Source of the DNA: Mercenaria mercenaria
Lineage: Eukaryota; Mollusca; Bivalvia; Venerida; Veneridae
Direction of reading: 5' to 3'
DNA length: 64,000 nt
Assembly: GCF_021730395.1 (NCBI RefSeq)
Contig: NW_026461893.1
Location: 1-64,000 of the forward strand
The notes beneath the pieces were generated by a model, which was not told the origin of the DNA, did no database searches, and saw only the letters and a program-made list of their open reading frames with translations. Every line of letters begins with the position of its first letter. The first letter of the stretch is position 1. This document shows positions 35,065-46,000 of the stretch, piece by piece. The position numbers and the translations under genes were made by a program.

Positions 35065-37822
35065 CTCGAGGAGTTGTATTAAAAACCAAATTGTTTTTTT
35101 AATTACAAATCTAAAATAGGTAGGCCAAATGTCTGTCAAAAATATATCAGCTTGAAAATTGTATACATTTGAGAAAAGTGTTTTAGAGGAGGCTTGCCCC
35201 CGGATCCTGCTAGAAATGTCGCATCCCTTAAATATAAAAACTTTAAACCCACACCACCTGAATGGACCCATAATGACAATAAGCATACTAAATATTTCGC
35301 ATATGGAATTTCACACATTTCCCATTTCAGTAAGTTTTTTTTCTTGCACTGGCTGCATATCTTTCCAACGGCCTTGCTTTTGGGTCAATCCTTTAGCAAC
35401 ATAGTTAGAGTGTCCTCCTACGGATCACGAGGTCCGGGGTGTCCGAAGCGTTTATATCAAATGTCACTCCGACAGGCTCACTCTAATTTACTTATTGTGC
35501 GAGTTCCAGAGTACACTACAGCTGTATGCATATATGTTAAATATGATAAATCAGTGAATGTCATGTCTATCAGATACAATATTTTATTTCTAACGAAATT
35601 GCAAAGTCAGAAATCTACTTACTTTCGCTTTCGCAAATCATGATCTCCGCCATCTTGTCTATTCTCGCGACGGCGAATGTTGACTTAACAACGTGCAAAT
35701 CACGCTTTCATCCAAAAGTGAAATTACACCAATAACTGACATTTGCTCACGGGTATGCCAAGCAAGTTATCAGGGTCTTAAATTGACAAGACGTTTTACT
35801 GGAAAAATAACAGGACACTCTTCAAATAAGCACCTCGTTATTAACACATCACATGTTTTTTGCATTTTTTTAGCCAAAAAAGGTAATTTCCACAGCGTGC
35901 AAATCTTATCATTTTGAGAAGCTCATGACAAACTACAGTCTCAGAAACAATATTTAACACCTTTAGCAAGTTTTAAGACAATTTAATTCTTGGAAAAAAA
36001 ACAAGTTATTTTGTTCTGCAATTTTTTTTTCAGAAGTACCAAAAAAAGCCGATAAATTATGTCAAACTTGGCATATTCAAGTCAATATATAGATTTTATA
36101 ATTAAATATGTATAGAGGAAAAAGATAAAATAAAATTATATAAGTTTTAAAAGCTAACTTTGAATATATATTATGCAAATGTTTGTAAATATTGGACAAA
36201 GAATACGCATGTGTGCAAGTTTTAAAAACATATATAAATATGGACCTGGTCACGATCATGTGATTATTACGCTAAACCGGAACCAAGTAATAGATCTTTA
36301 CCAAACAAAATATGCACTATCTCGCATGTTCTCTCTCAAAGATTTCATCACTTGACGCCATTTTGTTGCCCGCCAAATATAAAAATAGAAAATAAATCAT
36401 AAAACGACGCTTTCTCGCAAACCACATAAAGGTTCTTCTCCAAAATGTCTGTAATATCTTCGTATGGTCCGCTTTACCCCTTTAAGGGCCATCTGAGCTT
36501 AAACTGAAATCACCTTCAAACAATTCATTACCATGAACCCTCAATCGATCTTCACTAAACACGGTATGTGACATTCTTAGAAAGACCTTGCTGAAGTGTA
36601 TCTTAATTGTTCCATCCGACGGGGCAACCAGAGATAAACATAGAAAAACCTTTAAACGACTTGTTGGATTTTCACCAAACATGATCTTCAAGATCTTTGA
36701 ATAGAGACTTTTCAGTTGGTTTCCTCACTAATACTGATTTAGTGGCCGGCAGAAGCTGAAAAATGTTACTCCGTACTATGTCTTAGTCTTGTTATATATT
36801 TAGTGATGCCATAGAATCATTGAGCATTTGTATGCGCGGTAATCCATTGGTCGTCGATTGTTTTTTGTAAACACAGGTACAAGAATGAGTGTCAATTTCA
36901 CTCGTCGGTTTCTCCTTCGACAGGAAATTACAGTTTGACATTTAACGGACCTAAAATATATTCTAATGATCAATTTGTTGCCGTTTGATACTATAGAACG
37001 ATCTCAATGTCTATTATATCATGTTATATATGGGGTCGTTTATCTAACCATAATTTTTTTTTACATTTTCATATTGTCCTACGTCCAATACTACAGTACC
37101 CTCTGTAGTTGTATAATTTTCATAATTTTAATACTAAAAAGATAACACACAGAGTACATATGATTGGCGATAAACTTTATCTCTCTATCTTTCTCTTCAA
37201 ACAAAATTACATTGTTAAAGCTAATCGCAGTGGTATCTTTAACAAATATAGGTCACACTGCATCATCCCTGCGCATGTGCGACACACAGTTCACAGTCCA
37301 AACCAAAGTCCTAAATGGCGAAGAAAAGTCCTGGGGATATTTTATAAAACAAAACGGTAAATGTGCCTTTTTCACCTTAAGAACTCGTGCAGATTTCCAT
37401 TTGTTTAAGAAAAATGTTACTTGATATACTTAGAAAACAGGTAATGAGATAAAAGTATCTTATCTAATTCGTATTTTTGAAATCGAAAGTAAAATTGTCC
37501 TGATTAAAACATTTTAGGACTAAATCTACACTCCTTTTAATGTATTTTGAATAAGTAATGCATGTGCATGTGTTTAAAATATTTTGATTAGACTCACAAA
37601 TCTGTAATTCATTCCCAACCGCATCAAAAAAACGTTACAGGTGTTCGTATACTAGCGTATACAAATTTAGTTATGGTGATTTTGAAACAATTAACAATTA
37701 TCACTCTCGGCACTACATTCCTGGTGGAATATATCGCCAAGAAGGAAGAGACCAGTTTCTCCTTTTTATGCTGAGCGCTAAACAAGGGAACTACTGGTAC
37801 CGTTTTCACATATTTGGCATGT
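35065..37822. other. Spacer; no gene supported
   Basis: Open frames here (the longest is 149 codons at 35,194-35,643) show no domain, biased composition or splice context. A tRNA-like scrap around 35,405-35,445 (GTTAGAGTGTCCTCC, then GAGGTCCGGGG) may be a SINE remnant. Confidence 0.4.
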
Positions 37823-37885
37823 CTTGGCTATCCCACGACTTCCCACACTCGAAGAAGGCGCTCTACCACTTGGCTACCGAGGCGG
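37823..37885 (-). repeat. tRNA-like SINE head
   Basis: The minus strand reads CCTCGGTAGCCAAGTGGTAG (box A) and continues AGCGCCTTCTTCGAGTGTGG. The T-arm side is not intact, so this is a SINE head fragment, not a tRNA gene. Confidence 0.5.
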
Positions 37886-37893
37886 ATTATGTG

Positions 37894-37955
37894 GGTATAA
37901 TGTTACCGAACGTATAATGTTGGTTACCGAATGTATAATGTTTCTTATCGAACGT
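37894..37955 (+). repeat. Short tandem repeat, ~21-bp unit, about 2.5 copies
   Basis: GTATAATGTTACCGAAC, GTATAATGTTGGTTACCGAA and GTATAATGTTTCTTATCGAA follow one another directly. Confidence 0.7.
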
Positions 37956-39852
37956 TGTTTAAAATGGAATACAAAATCAGATGTACACAATGTACTTATA
38001 CATGTTTATTGTGTCAGCCACCATATTAATACACCATTTCCATTTATTATGTTTTCAGGTGAGGCCTGGCTACCTCTACGAGTCCCCGACGGGCAGTAAC
38101 TGACGATTTGGGTAAAGCTGATATTGCGTATACAAAGTTTGTAAGTGCATACTTCTTTAGTTTTAATTATGCAGAGACACTTTACAGGCAGATTGAAAGC
38201 TGTTATTTTCTTAATATGGAAAATTAAACGTCCCAATTACTAGTAATAGCACACAACTGAATGTTTTTATGTTTTTCACTTTTTCATTGAAATGACGTCG
38301 TGTTGTTGTGCATACAGTCTGTAGCATTCACTTAGCGCAAACACGCTGATATAATTACGTACGCTTCATTGTGCTTTATATACAAATTTTGGAATTCTTT
38401 GAAAAATAATTAACTGTACTTAAAGCAAAAACAACAATGATTATAATAATGCTGATCACAATAATAACAATAATGATAACAATAAAAATAATAATGATGT
38501 TAATAATAATAATTATGATGGTGATGCTGAATTAGTTTATGTTTCTGTAAATATCCGATTGTAAATTTTCATGTGCCACTTATTCTTAACATTAGTAGGT
38601 AAAAAAATGACGTTGCTGAAAGCTTTTATTTAAAGTATTTAGGGTTGATACGATTTGATACGGTTTTTAGTACGGAATGACTTTTATTTTGTCAATGAAA
38701 ACTCTTGTCAGTCTTTAAAAATCTCTGTGTTCACGCCTTAGTTTAAACGTGAATGGTTTAAGAACAGTAGCTTGAGTAATTATCTATTTATCTGCAACGT
38801 CGTTAATAATATTTTTCCATGACAATAATTACTTTTCAACAAGAACATTAAATTTAATAAAATAAAATTATATAATGATAGATGCAGCATTAACTATTTA
38901 TTTTGATACCCTTCCTCCTAAAACTTGCTTGTGTAATTCCATATTAATATATAATTGTTTAATTCTATATACGTGTACACACCCATTTTACCTCCCACAC
39001 GAACGTTGTTTTTTTTTCTCTCTCTCTTTCGCTTGTCACTTTAAACCATCTTTTTTATAATCCCAGACAGGGCGCCTTGTTCAAGGCCTCGTTGTCTTTG
39101 AACACCTAAACAAATATATTCTAGATTACCCTGTCGCTTTTTTGGAGGTATAGTTTTTGCGTCCATCGAGAAAATACAATACGAAACATTAAATAACGTA
39201 AGAAACTGATAAGTGGAAGAATATCAAGAATGATTAACTAGTACAACCTTAAGACATTAATGGATCAAAGAACTTAATTGAAATAGCCTTTTGCCGTTAC
39301 GTACGAAAATAGGGATAAATCTATAATTCCTCAAGAAAAAGCTTAAGATTTAAAATCATATTATTCCTATCATAATTCAATTTGTATATTAAATTTCATT
39401 CAATTCCCTTCATCATGTCCGCAATTAGTTCACATACAAGAATTTAGTATATCATGATATATAAATGGTTAATAGACTTGAGACTAAAGTTTTCCTATTT
39501 ATATTGGCTGAGCTAACTCGTACGTACATTGAGATTATTCCGAGCGAACGCAGTAGTTTTTGTGTGTGCACACGAAAAACTATCACATGTATACGTGATA
39601 ACCGTTAGTTGAGTACTATAATTGTACCACGTGCGCACGTCAAGGCTACCACGTGCGCCCTCGAAATTTCATGTCTCTTCTCTGCAGCCGCTCATCTATG
39701 ATAGTTAAAGGACATGACCTTATGTTTCTTTGTTAATAATGTACAACCGGTATATGTACTCTAGCTATTTTACAAACCCTCTAAGAAAACACTGAACATT
39801 TCAGCGTAATATTTTTTTTTCAAAAATAAAGACTTGCAAGACATAATGCATT
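37956..39852. other. Spacer with an AAT-rich microsatellite and a palindromic patch
   Basis: 38,430-38,530 is an imperfect (AAT/AAC)n microsatellite. 39,555-39,581 (AGTTTTTGTGTG..CGAAAAACT) and the adjacent TATCACATGTATACGTGATA are near-palindromes. CTACCACGTGCGC-like sequence occurs twice at ~39,625-39,660. No gene seen. Confidence 0.5.
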
Positions 39853-40380
39853 CAAATACTCAGTGTTTGAATATACATGCCTAATGTGGACACATGCGTT
39901 TACATACAATCATACTCATATTGCTCAAAGCGAGGTAAACAAAATGCAACGAATTCAGAACATGTACGCAAAATTGGTCCTAAATCGAATAAAATATTAC
40001 AGTTCCAAACAAGCGCTCTATGTTCTTCACTGGCTACCCATCAAAGCCAGAATCACATTCAAGATGCTCACCTACATGTATAATTGTTCAGTCGGAAATT
40101 CTGCGGAATATCTTTCAGAACTTCTCATAAAACAAACTCAGACAAGGGACTTGCGTTCTTCAAATTCCGTTACTGGGTGTTCCTTTAAACAAGCGCATCA
40201 CATTCAGTGACAGAAGGTTTAGTACTATTGGACCTAAACACTGGAACGAATTGCCACTCGAAATAAGGAACTCAGACACATTAGATGTTTTCAAAAAGAA
40301 GTTGAAAACTCATTATTTTAGAAATTACTTTGCACTCTATTATTTCCAGGTAGATATGTTGAATTTTGATAAAAGCCTTT
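39853..40380 (+). pseudogene. LINE ORF2 C-terminal fragment
   Basis: Frames give FEYTCLMWTHAF..EVNKMQRIQNMYAKLV, then LYVLHWLPIKARITFKMLTY and YLSELLIKQTQTRDLRSSNS. After a frame change they give FSTIGPKHWNELPLEIRNSD and TLDVFKKKLKTHYFRNYF. 'LhWLPik.Ri.fKll' and 'GpkhWNsLPleiR.s.tld.FKk.LKt.lF' are typical of the C terminus of CR1/RTE-like LINE polymerases. 5'-truncated, so the catalytic domain is absent. Confidence 0.8.
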
Positions 40381-40707
40381 CAAAAGTTAAGATTAATAGT
40401 TTCATAAGATCTCAAAACTTTAATTGAGTCTTTGATCAATAAACTTTTCATAGCCCATATAGTTACCGTCATTTTAGAATATGTCAGTCATTTTCGCCGA
40501 GTCTGTGGCAAACAATTTGCGAGGAGGGAACTTTTTATGATGGGCTTCACGGTTGGGTGATGAAACATCAGCCATTGTCTTTGCATTCTGATTAACTCTT
40601 GAAAATTCTGGGATAATTTTTTCAATGGTCAAGGGTTAATACAATATTTTAATAACATTTTTGGAGAGTTTTTATAACATTTCTATGACACATCTCTTGC
40701 TATTAAA

Positions 40708-40940
40708 TTTATTTATTTATTTATTTGGGTTTTACAGCACACCAACACAGTACAGGTTATTTGGCGCCAAACAGGACTACAAATTTTGGTTACACATCTC
40801 ATTTACATCGAAATAAAAACATGAGTTATGGAACCAAATTTGCATACCTGCTGGAATCAGACAGTTACTGCAAAACCAAGTGTTAAGACCCTATTAGTCG
40901 CCTCCTCGGCAGTGGTTCCAATTCTTTTCATACCCAGGGG
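40708..40940 (-). mobile_element. SINE with 14-bp target duplication
   Basis: CTCTTGCTATTAAA occurs at 40,694-40,707 and 40,941-40,954. Read on the minus strand the element ends GGTGTGCTGTAAAACCC followed by four AAAT repeats, a typical SINE tail. Its 5' part (AGCCCCTGGGTATGAAAAGA) lacks a recognisable tRNA head, so it may be 5'-truncated or differently headed. Confidence 0.8.
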
Positions 40941-40948
40941 CTCTTGCT

Positions 40949-41054
40949 ATTAAAAGTGTATTTCTTGAAATCACAATTGTAAACGGCAAAGAACATATCT
41001 TATTAAAAGTGTATTTCTTGAAATCACAATTGTGAACGGCAAAGAACATAATTT
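40949..41054 (+). repeat. 53-bp tandem duplication
   Basis: ATTAAAAGTGTATTTCTTGA begins at 40,949 and again at 41,002. The two 53-bp copies differ at very few positions. The first copy contains part of the SINE's right target duplication, so the duplication formed beside or after the SINE. Confidence 0.85.
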
Positions 41055-42221
41055 ATGGCGACCATTCACAAAGTATTTGATCGGCTAAATGTAGTCTACT
41101 TAAATATATAACCCGTGTAAGTAGTAGTGTAGTTCTGTACTTCTTGATGTTGAATGTATAATACACCGAATGCAACTTGGAAATGTATCAGTTATGACCA
41201 CGAATACTGAACTGAATTGCTATGTATTCGTTTCATCGTCAATACCTCTATTTCTGAAGTTTGTGTTTTTTGTTTTGAATTTATACAATTATGTTATTCG
41301 TAACATGTTTTCCCCAATAGCTTTTACAATATCAATATTATTTGCCTTGGCTCATTTTGTTTATTGCCAACTTTGTTTATTGTTTGATATACTAGTATTG
41401 TGAGACTCTGTAATTTGTCACCATCTATGAACAGATAATATTTGCGATTGCCTTTCTTGACCAAAAATAACAGGAGGGGCATTTTATATTCAGTCACATT
41501 TGAATCTATTGCTTAAGCAACAATATTCGTTTCGTATCTAATTTTAGCGTGAATCACTGTATCCCTGCTGACGAGGCTCTATCACATTCTCCTTACTAAG
41601 ATGTAAAGTCATTCTATGTCAGAGAAATTACGATAATAATATTAAATGCGTTCTCGAAGAGCGTTGTATAAACGCTAGGACACATTTTGTCATAGACAAT
41701 TTAACATAATATCATACATAGTTTCCATATCGTGCGAATTTGTGCTACTGTGGCTTACTGTTTTTGTGATGAGACATTTTTTACATCTTTATACGTATAA
41801 AACAATAATATTTAAAACAACAATGCAGAGAAGATTATTATTAAACAAAAATTAAAACACTAACAAGAAAATATAGAAGCAATACATATATGTCTGTTTG
41901 AAATATGATCAAGGTGTCTCACATGTTGTGTCATAGTTAGAAACATATTTTATGTATTTTTTTATATACATGTAAAATATAGCATATAGTGTAAGTTTTT
42001 GACGGGGTATACAGTGGGCATAGAGTCTGACTGTGATTCAATTATCAATACTTTTTAACGATTTTAATAACGGGATTTGATGACTTAGTTCATCGACCCT
42101 GAAGAAACTGAAAAAAGGCCAAAGTATACACAGTCGTGAACAAAGTACTTTCGTACAAAATTGTGCCAATGACTGGTATTTTGAAATAAGTTTTATTGAT
42201 AGTATATATGTCGTTATAGGA
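41055..42221. other. AT-rich spacer, nothing identified
   Basis: No gene or repeat boundary recognised. Confidence 0.4.
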
Positions 42222-42398
42222 AACCTCTGATTCATTCATATGGGGGAGTTGGCAGACACTTGCAGAGAACAGGTTTGTACTGTAACAAAATCCATGAACA
42301 CTGGTTAGGTTAACTGCCCGCCGTTACATAACTAAAATACTGTTGAAAAACGGCGTTAACCCACACCCACCCAAAATAAATAAATAAATAAATAATGA
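42222..42398 (+). mobile_element. SINE 3' part, same family as 23,111-23,322
   Basis: CTGATTCATTCATATGGGGG and AGTTGGCAGACACTTGCAGA match the minus-strand copy at 23.1 kb. It then continues through CACTGGTTAGGTTAACTGCC, CATAACTAAAATACTGTTGA and AAAACGGCGTTAACCC into an (AAAT)n tail. 5'-truncated; the tRNA head is missing. Confidence 0.8.
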
Positions 42399-42419
42399 TT
42401 ATTATTATTTTGCCACTTT

Positions 42420-42938
42420 ATATAACAAGAGGGTCATTGACCCTAAAGCGCTCACCTGTGTACAAAGCTTCAAGTATGTTTGTATAAGTACAGAGTAAGG
42501 ATTCTTCTATGTTGAAAAGTGTGACCTCTAGAGTGGTCAGAAGCAAAAGTTTACGCACGGACGACGGACAACGTGCGATCATAGAAGCTTACCTTGTCAC
42601 TTTGTGACAGGTGAGCTAAAAACATACTATGAAAAAATATGTAGTTAGTGACAAGTGCAATAAAGAAGATTTGAATTATCGATGTGAAGGTGACTGTGAC
42701 CTTGACCTTTGACATAGTGACCTCATTCTCACTTAGAACCGACTCAAGCGTATTGAGGATCATTGTGGAAATGTTACATTGAAATCTGCAAAGTAGTTTC
42801 TGACTAGACGCAATAACAGGAATTGTTAACACACAGATGGATGGACCGAATATGAAATGCAATTTGACAAACTCACCATTTGAAAAGATGGTGAGCTAAT
42901 AAGCCACTTCAAATGTTGGCTACAGTCCCTTGTTATAT
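42420..42938. mobile_element. MITE with ATATAACAAG inverted ends
   Basis: ATATAACAAG (42,420-42,429) and CTTGTTATAT (42,929-42,938) are inverted. Inside, TGTGACCTCTAGAGTGGTCA, AGCAAAAGTTTACG and the hairpin CTTGTCAC..GTGACAGGTGAGCT (~42,590-42,619) are shared with the end of the tandem array at 54,180-54,290. A second half contains GTGACCTTGACCTTTGACAT and ends CACCATTTGAAAAGATGGTG. No coding capacity. Confidence 0.7.
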
Positions 42939-42975
42939 TTTATGGTGCCCACCCACACTCAGCAAAAGCACCATA

Positions 42976-43011
42976 CAGTACCAACTTCATATTTTTATGA
43001 AGCTGGCACTG
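42976..43011 (-). terminator. Candidate 3'-terminal hairpin of the Helentron
   Basis: CAGTACCAACTTCATA (42,976-42,991) pairs with TATGAAGCTGGCACTG (42,996-43,011), 14 of 16 positions, with a 4-base loop. It lies 79 bp past the endonuclease stop codon. Helitron-type elements carry a hairpin near the 3' end; the role here is inferred from position. Confidence 0.45.
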
Positions 43012-43089
43012 TAAGACAATCAAACGGGTGATATTTTCAAGAAACACACTAAGGAAGCAACTCAAATCAATACTAATTTACTCTGTTAA

Positions 43090-46000
43090 CTAATTCTTAT
43101 ACAAATAAATTATCTTATGGTCAGACCAATAGGTTTCCACTGTTCCAACTGTAGCATCCAGGTTTGAAAAAATCAGATCTAAAGTTGTCAGATAATCAGT
43201 TGTTGGTTCATTTACTAGTTGTTCACACACCAGCCTTTCTGATAAGTACTGTAGAACAGGTCTAGATTTAACTGCTACATCAATATTAAAATCACCTAAA
43301 ATAACAATAGGGGTTGACAGACTTACTCTTTGTAACAGTTCATCTCTCAAGAATGTGCGAAAGATACTGTCAGACATATTTGGAGATTTGTATAACACAA
43401 CAATCTGCACTTCTTGATTACCCTGCACAATCTTCACAATTGTGAATTCAAAATTTTCTGAATTAAATGAGCAATATGAAGATATATTCAGTTCACTTCT
43501 GACATATACAGCTATTCCATGTGAAGGTCTTTGAGTTGGTGACTGTGATGACTGATCATTTCGTATCAGGTGAAAGCCATCTATATCATAATCAGCATCA
43601 GTATCAGAAAAGCACAACCGTGTTTCAGCAAGACCAAATATATGTGATGACATTAGACTGTGATCATATTTGACATCCTTGAAATGTTTATGTAGAGACC
43701 TGCAATTATTGAAAGCTACTTTTAATACTGAATCCACTGATTCTAAAGGAACATAGCACAACTCCAGTCTAGCACTATTTTGTAACCTGTCCATTTCTGT
43801 CTTTACTTTTTGATCAACTTGTAAAGCTTGTTCATTGAAATTCAGAATTTGTAGCTTATCTAACGATTTAACTCTACTCAATGCAACATAATGTAGGTGT
43901 GGAACCTTCCGTGTTTTCCGCTGAGACAGGTCAATTACAGCACTTTCTAACGTAGTACCTTGTGCTCTATGAACAGAACGCCCAGCAGACGGTTGCAAAG
44001 GAAACTGAATCCTTTCAAATGTCTTTTTGTTGTATGTAAAAGACCTTTCAATGTCAAATATTGGTGTCCAATTATGACTTATTTCTGTATGATAAAATCC
44101 TCGGTTTTTATATTTTATCCTCGTTTCATTTCCAGCATTTGCCTCATCAAACTGCACCCATATTACACTTGGTCGATTTGTCTCTACTTGCTTGTATTCT
44201 AGATGTTTTACAATACAAGAAGCTCCATTAGCTAATCCATCTTCAGTGTCTACATTAACTGTTAGATCATAAATCATTCCAACAACAACAAGTAATTGAC
44301 AATGTAAATTTGCTGTTTTGTTTGGCTCTGTTGGCAATCTCTGTATGGCTTCTTTCTGCTTTTCGTTTGATAGTTTTGGAAAAACAACAGAATCATGACA
44401 TGGTATTAAAACTTTCTCTGTGTTTAAACTATCGATAATTTTTTCATTGAATATATGCATGTAATAATTTTCTGCAAACAAATGTGGTGAGTCCTTCTGG
44501 TAATTTTGTGCATCTGTGTTTATTTCACACTGTTTTAGAACAACTTTGTCATCATCTGTCAAACAATTGCTTCTTAGTCTGTTTAAAAGTTCTGCAAATT
44601 TCAAATCATCCTTTTGTCTCATAATTACTGTCAATTCATACATTGAAAAGTGTTCTTTCCACAGGTTTATTGAGAGAGCTGCTGCATCATGAGTTAAATC
44701 ATTAAATATCCAATCACCACTCACAGGTTTCAATTGGAACAAGTCTCCAACAACAATTATACTTACACCACCAAATGGTGTTCTTGTTCCTTTCAATTCT
44801 TGCAGTCTCTGATTAATGAAGTTTAGCATTCCATTGCTTACCATTGATATTTCATCAATGATCACAACTGACAGGTTCTTATACTTTGATCTAAAAGTAT
44901 TCAAAGCATCACATGTTAATGTTTGATTTGCTTGTTTGTATTTTTGTTTGAAGGCTGATGAAATGGTTGAACCATTGATATTAAATGCAGCTTTTCCAGT
45001 GTATGCACATAAAAGAACTCTTATGTCATCAGGATTCTCACCTTCTTTAAGATTAAGTATTCTGTATAAGGTCTGATATAATGCTTTAATAACTACACTT
45101 TTGCCAACACCAGCACCACCGGAGAGGAATGTATATAAAGACGCATGTTTGGTTTTTACCCAATGGATCACATGATTGTAAAATTGTTTCTGCTTTATGT
45201 TTAATGATTGCAATAAAGATCTATAGTCTTCGTCAGAAAGAACATTTTCATTTGTAACTATCTGTGGAGCACTGACAGAACATCCAATTTCAATGCCAAT
45301 ATCATATTCCCTGTGCTCAACTGCTCTATCAGGATTGAAATACATAAATGTTTCTGACTCCACAGTTTCTTCTTCAGCAGTTTCGGCTTCTACTTGCTGA
45401 GTTCCAGGAGCAATTTCATCAAATGCATCATACTCTGCTTCTGCTAAATCTCTAGCAATTTCTAATTCTTCTGCATGGTGTTCATAATAAGAGCATTTCT
45501 GGTCAACTGTTTCTTTCAACGACTCATAGTGTTCTTTGTATGTATTGAAATTTGCTGGCAGCAAATCAGTTAATTCATTTCTCCACGGATGAAATAACAG
45601 AAGTTTTTCTCTGTAATGGTTTTCTTCATCTGTTTTGCGATTAAATCTTACATATCTAATTACTTTTGAGTTTTGACGACGTCTAATTTTGATTCCAGTT
45701 TTTAAAGTTATAACTGTTTCAATTTCCTCTAATTCCTCATCATCTGTTATTTCCATATTATCTTCATCATCATTTCTTTCATCAGAGTCTCCATTTCCAT
45801 CTGGATAAATCACTTCAAACTGTGACACATAATCCGCTAAACAATAATGCTGCAATACTTTCGGCCTTTTTGAGTATCTTTTAATAACATTGTCCGACAT
45901 TATATCTGTTGATTCAGCTGGCAAATTTTCAAGTATGGACACAGGTTTTAATAACTGCACCCTTTCATTTGGAGTAGATGTATTAATAAACACAACATCT

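Noticed and set aside
35194-35643. 149-codon plus-strand open frame
   Set aside because: No domain, no plausible composition, overlaps other equally long frames, no splice or promoter context.
36482-36691. 69-codon minus-strand frame (SDGTIKIHFSKVFLRMSHTV)
   Set aside because: Possibly part of a dispersed repeat; no domain and no second copy in the window to decide.
42551-42862. 103-codon minus-strand frame in the MITE
   Set aside because: Falls wholly within a non-coding MITE with inverted ends.
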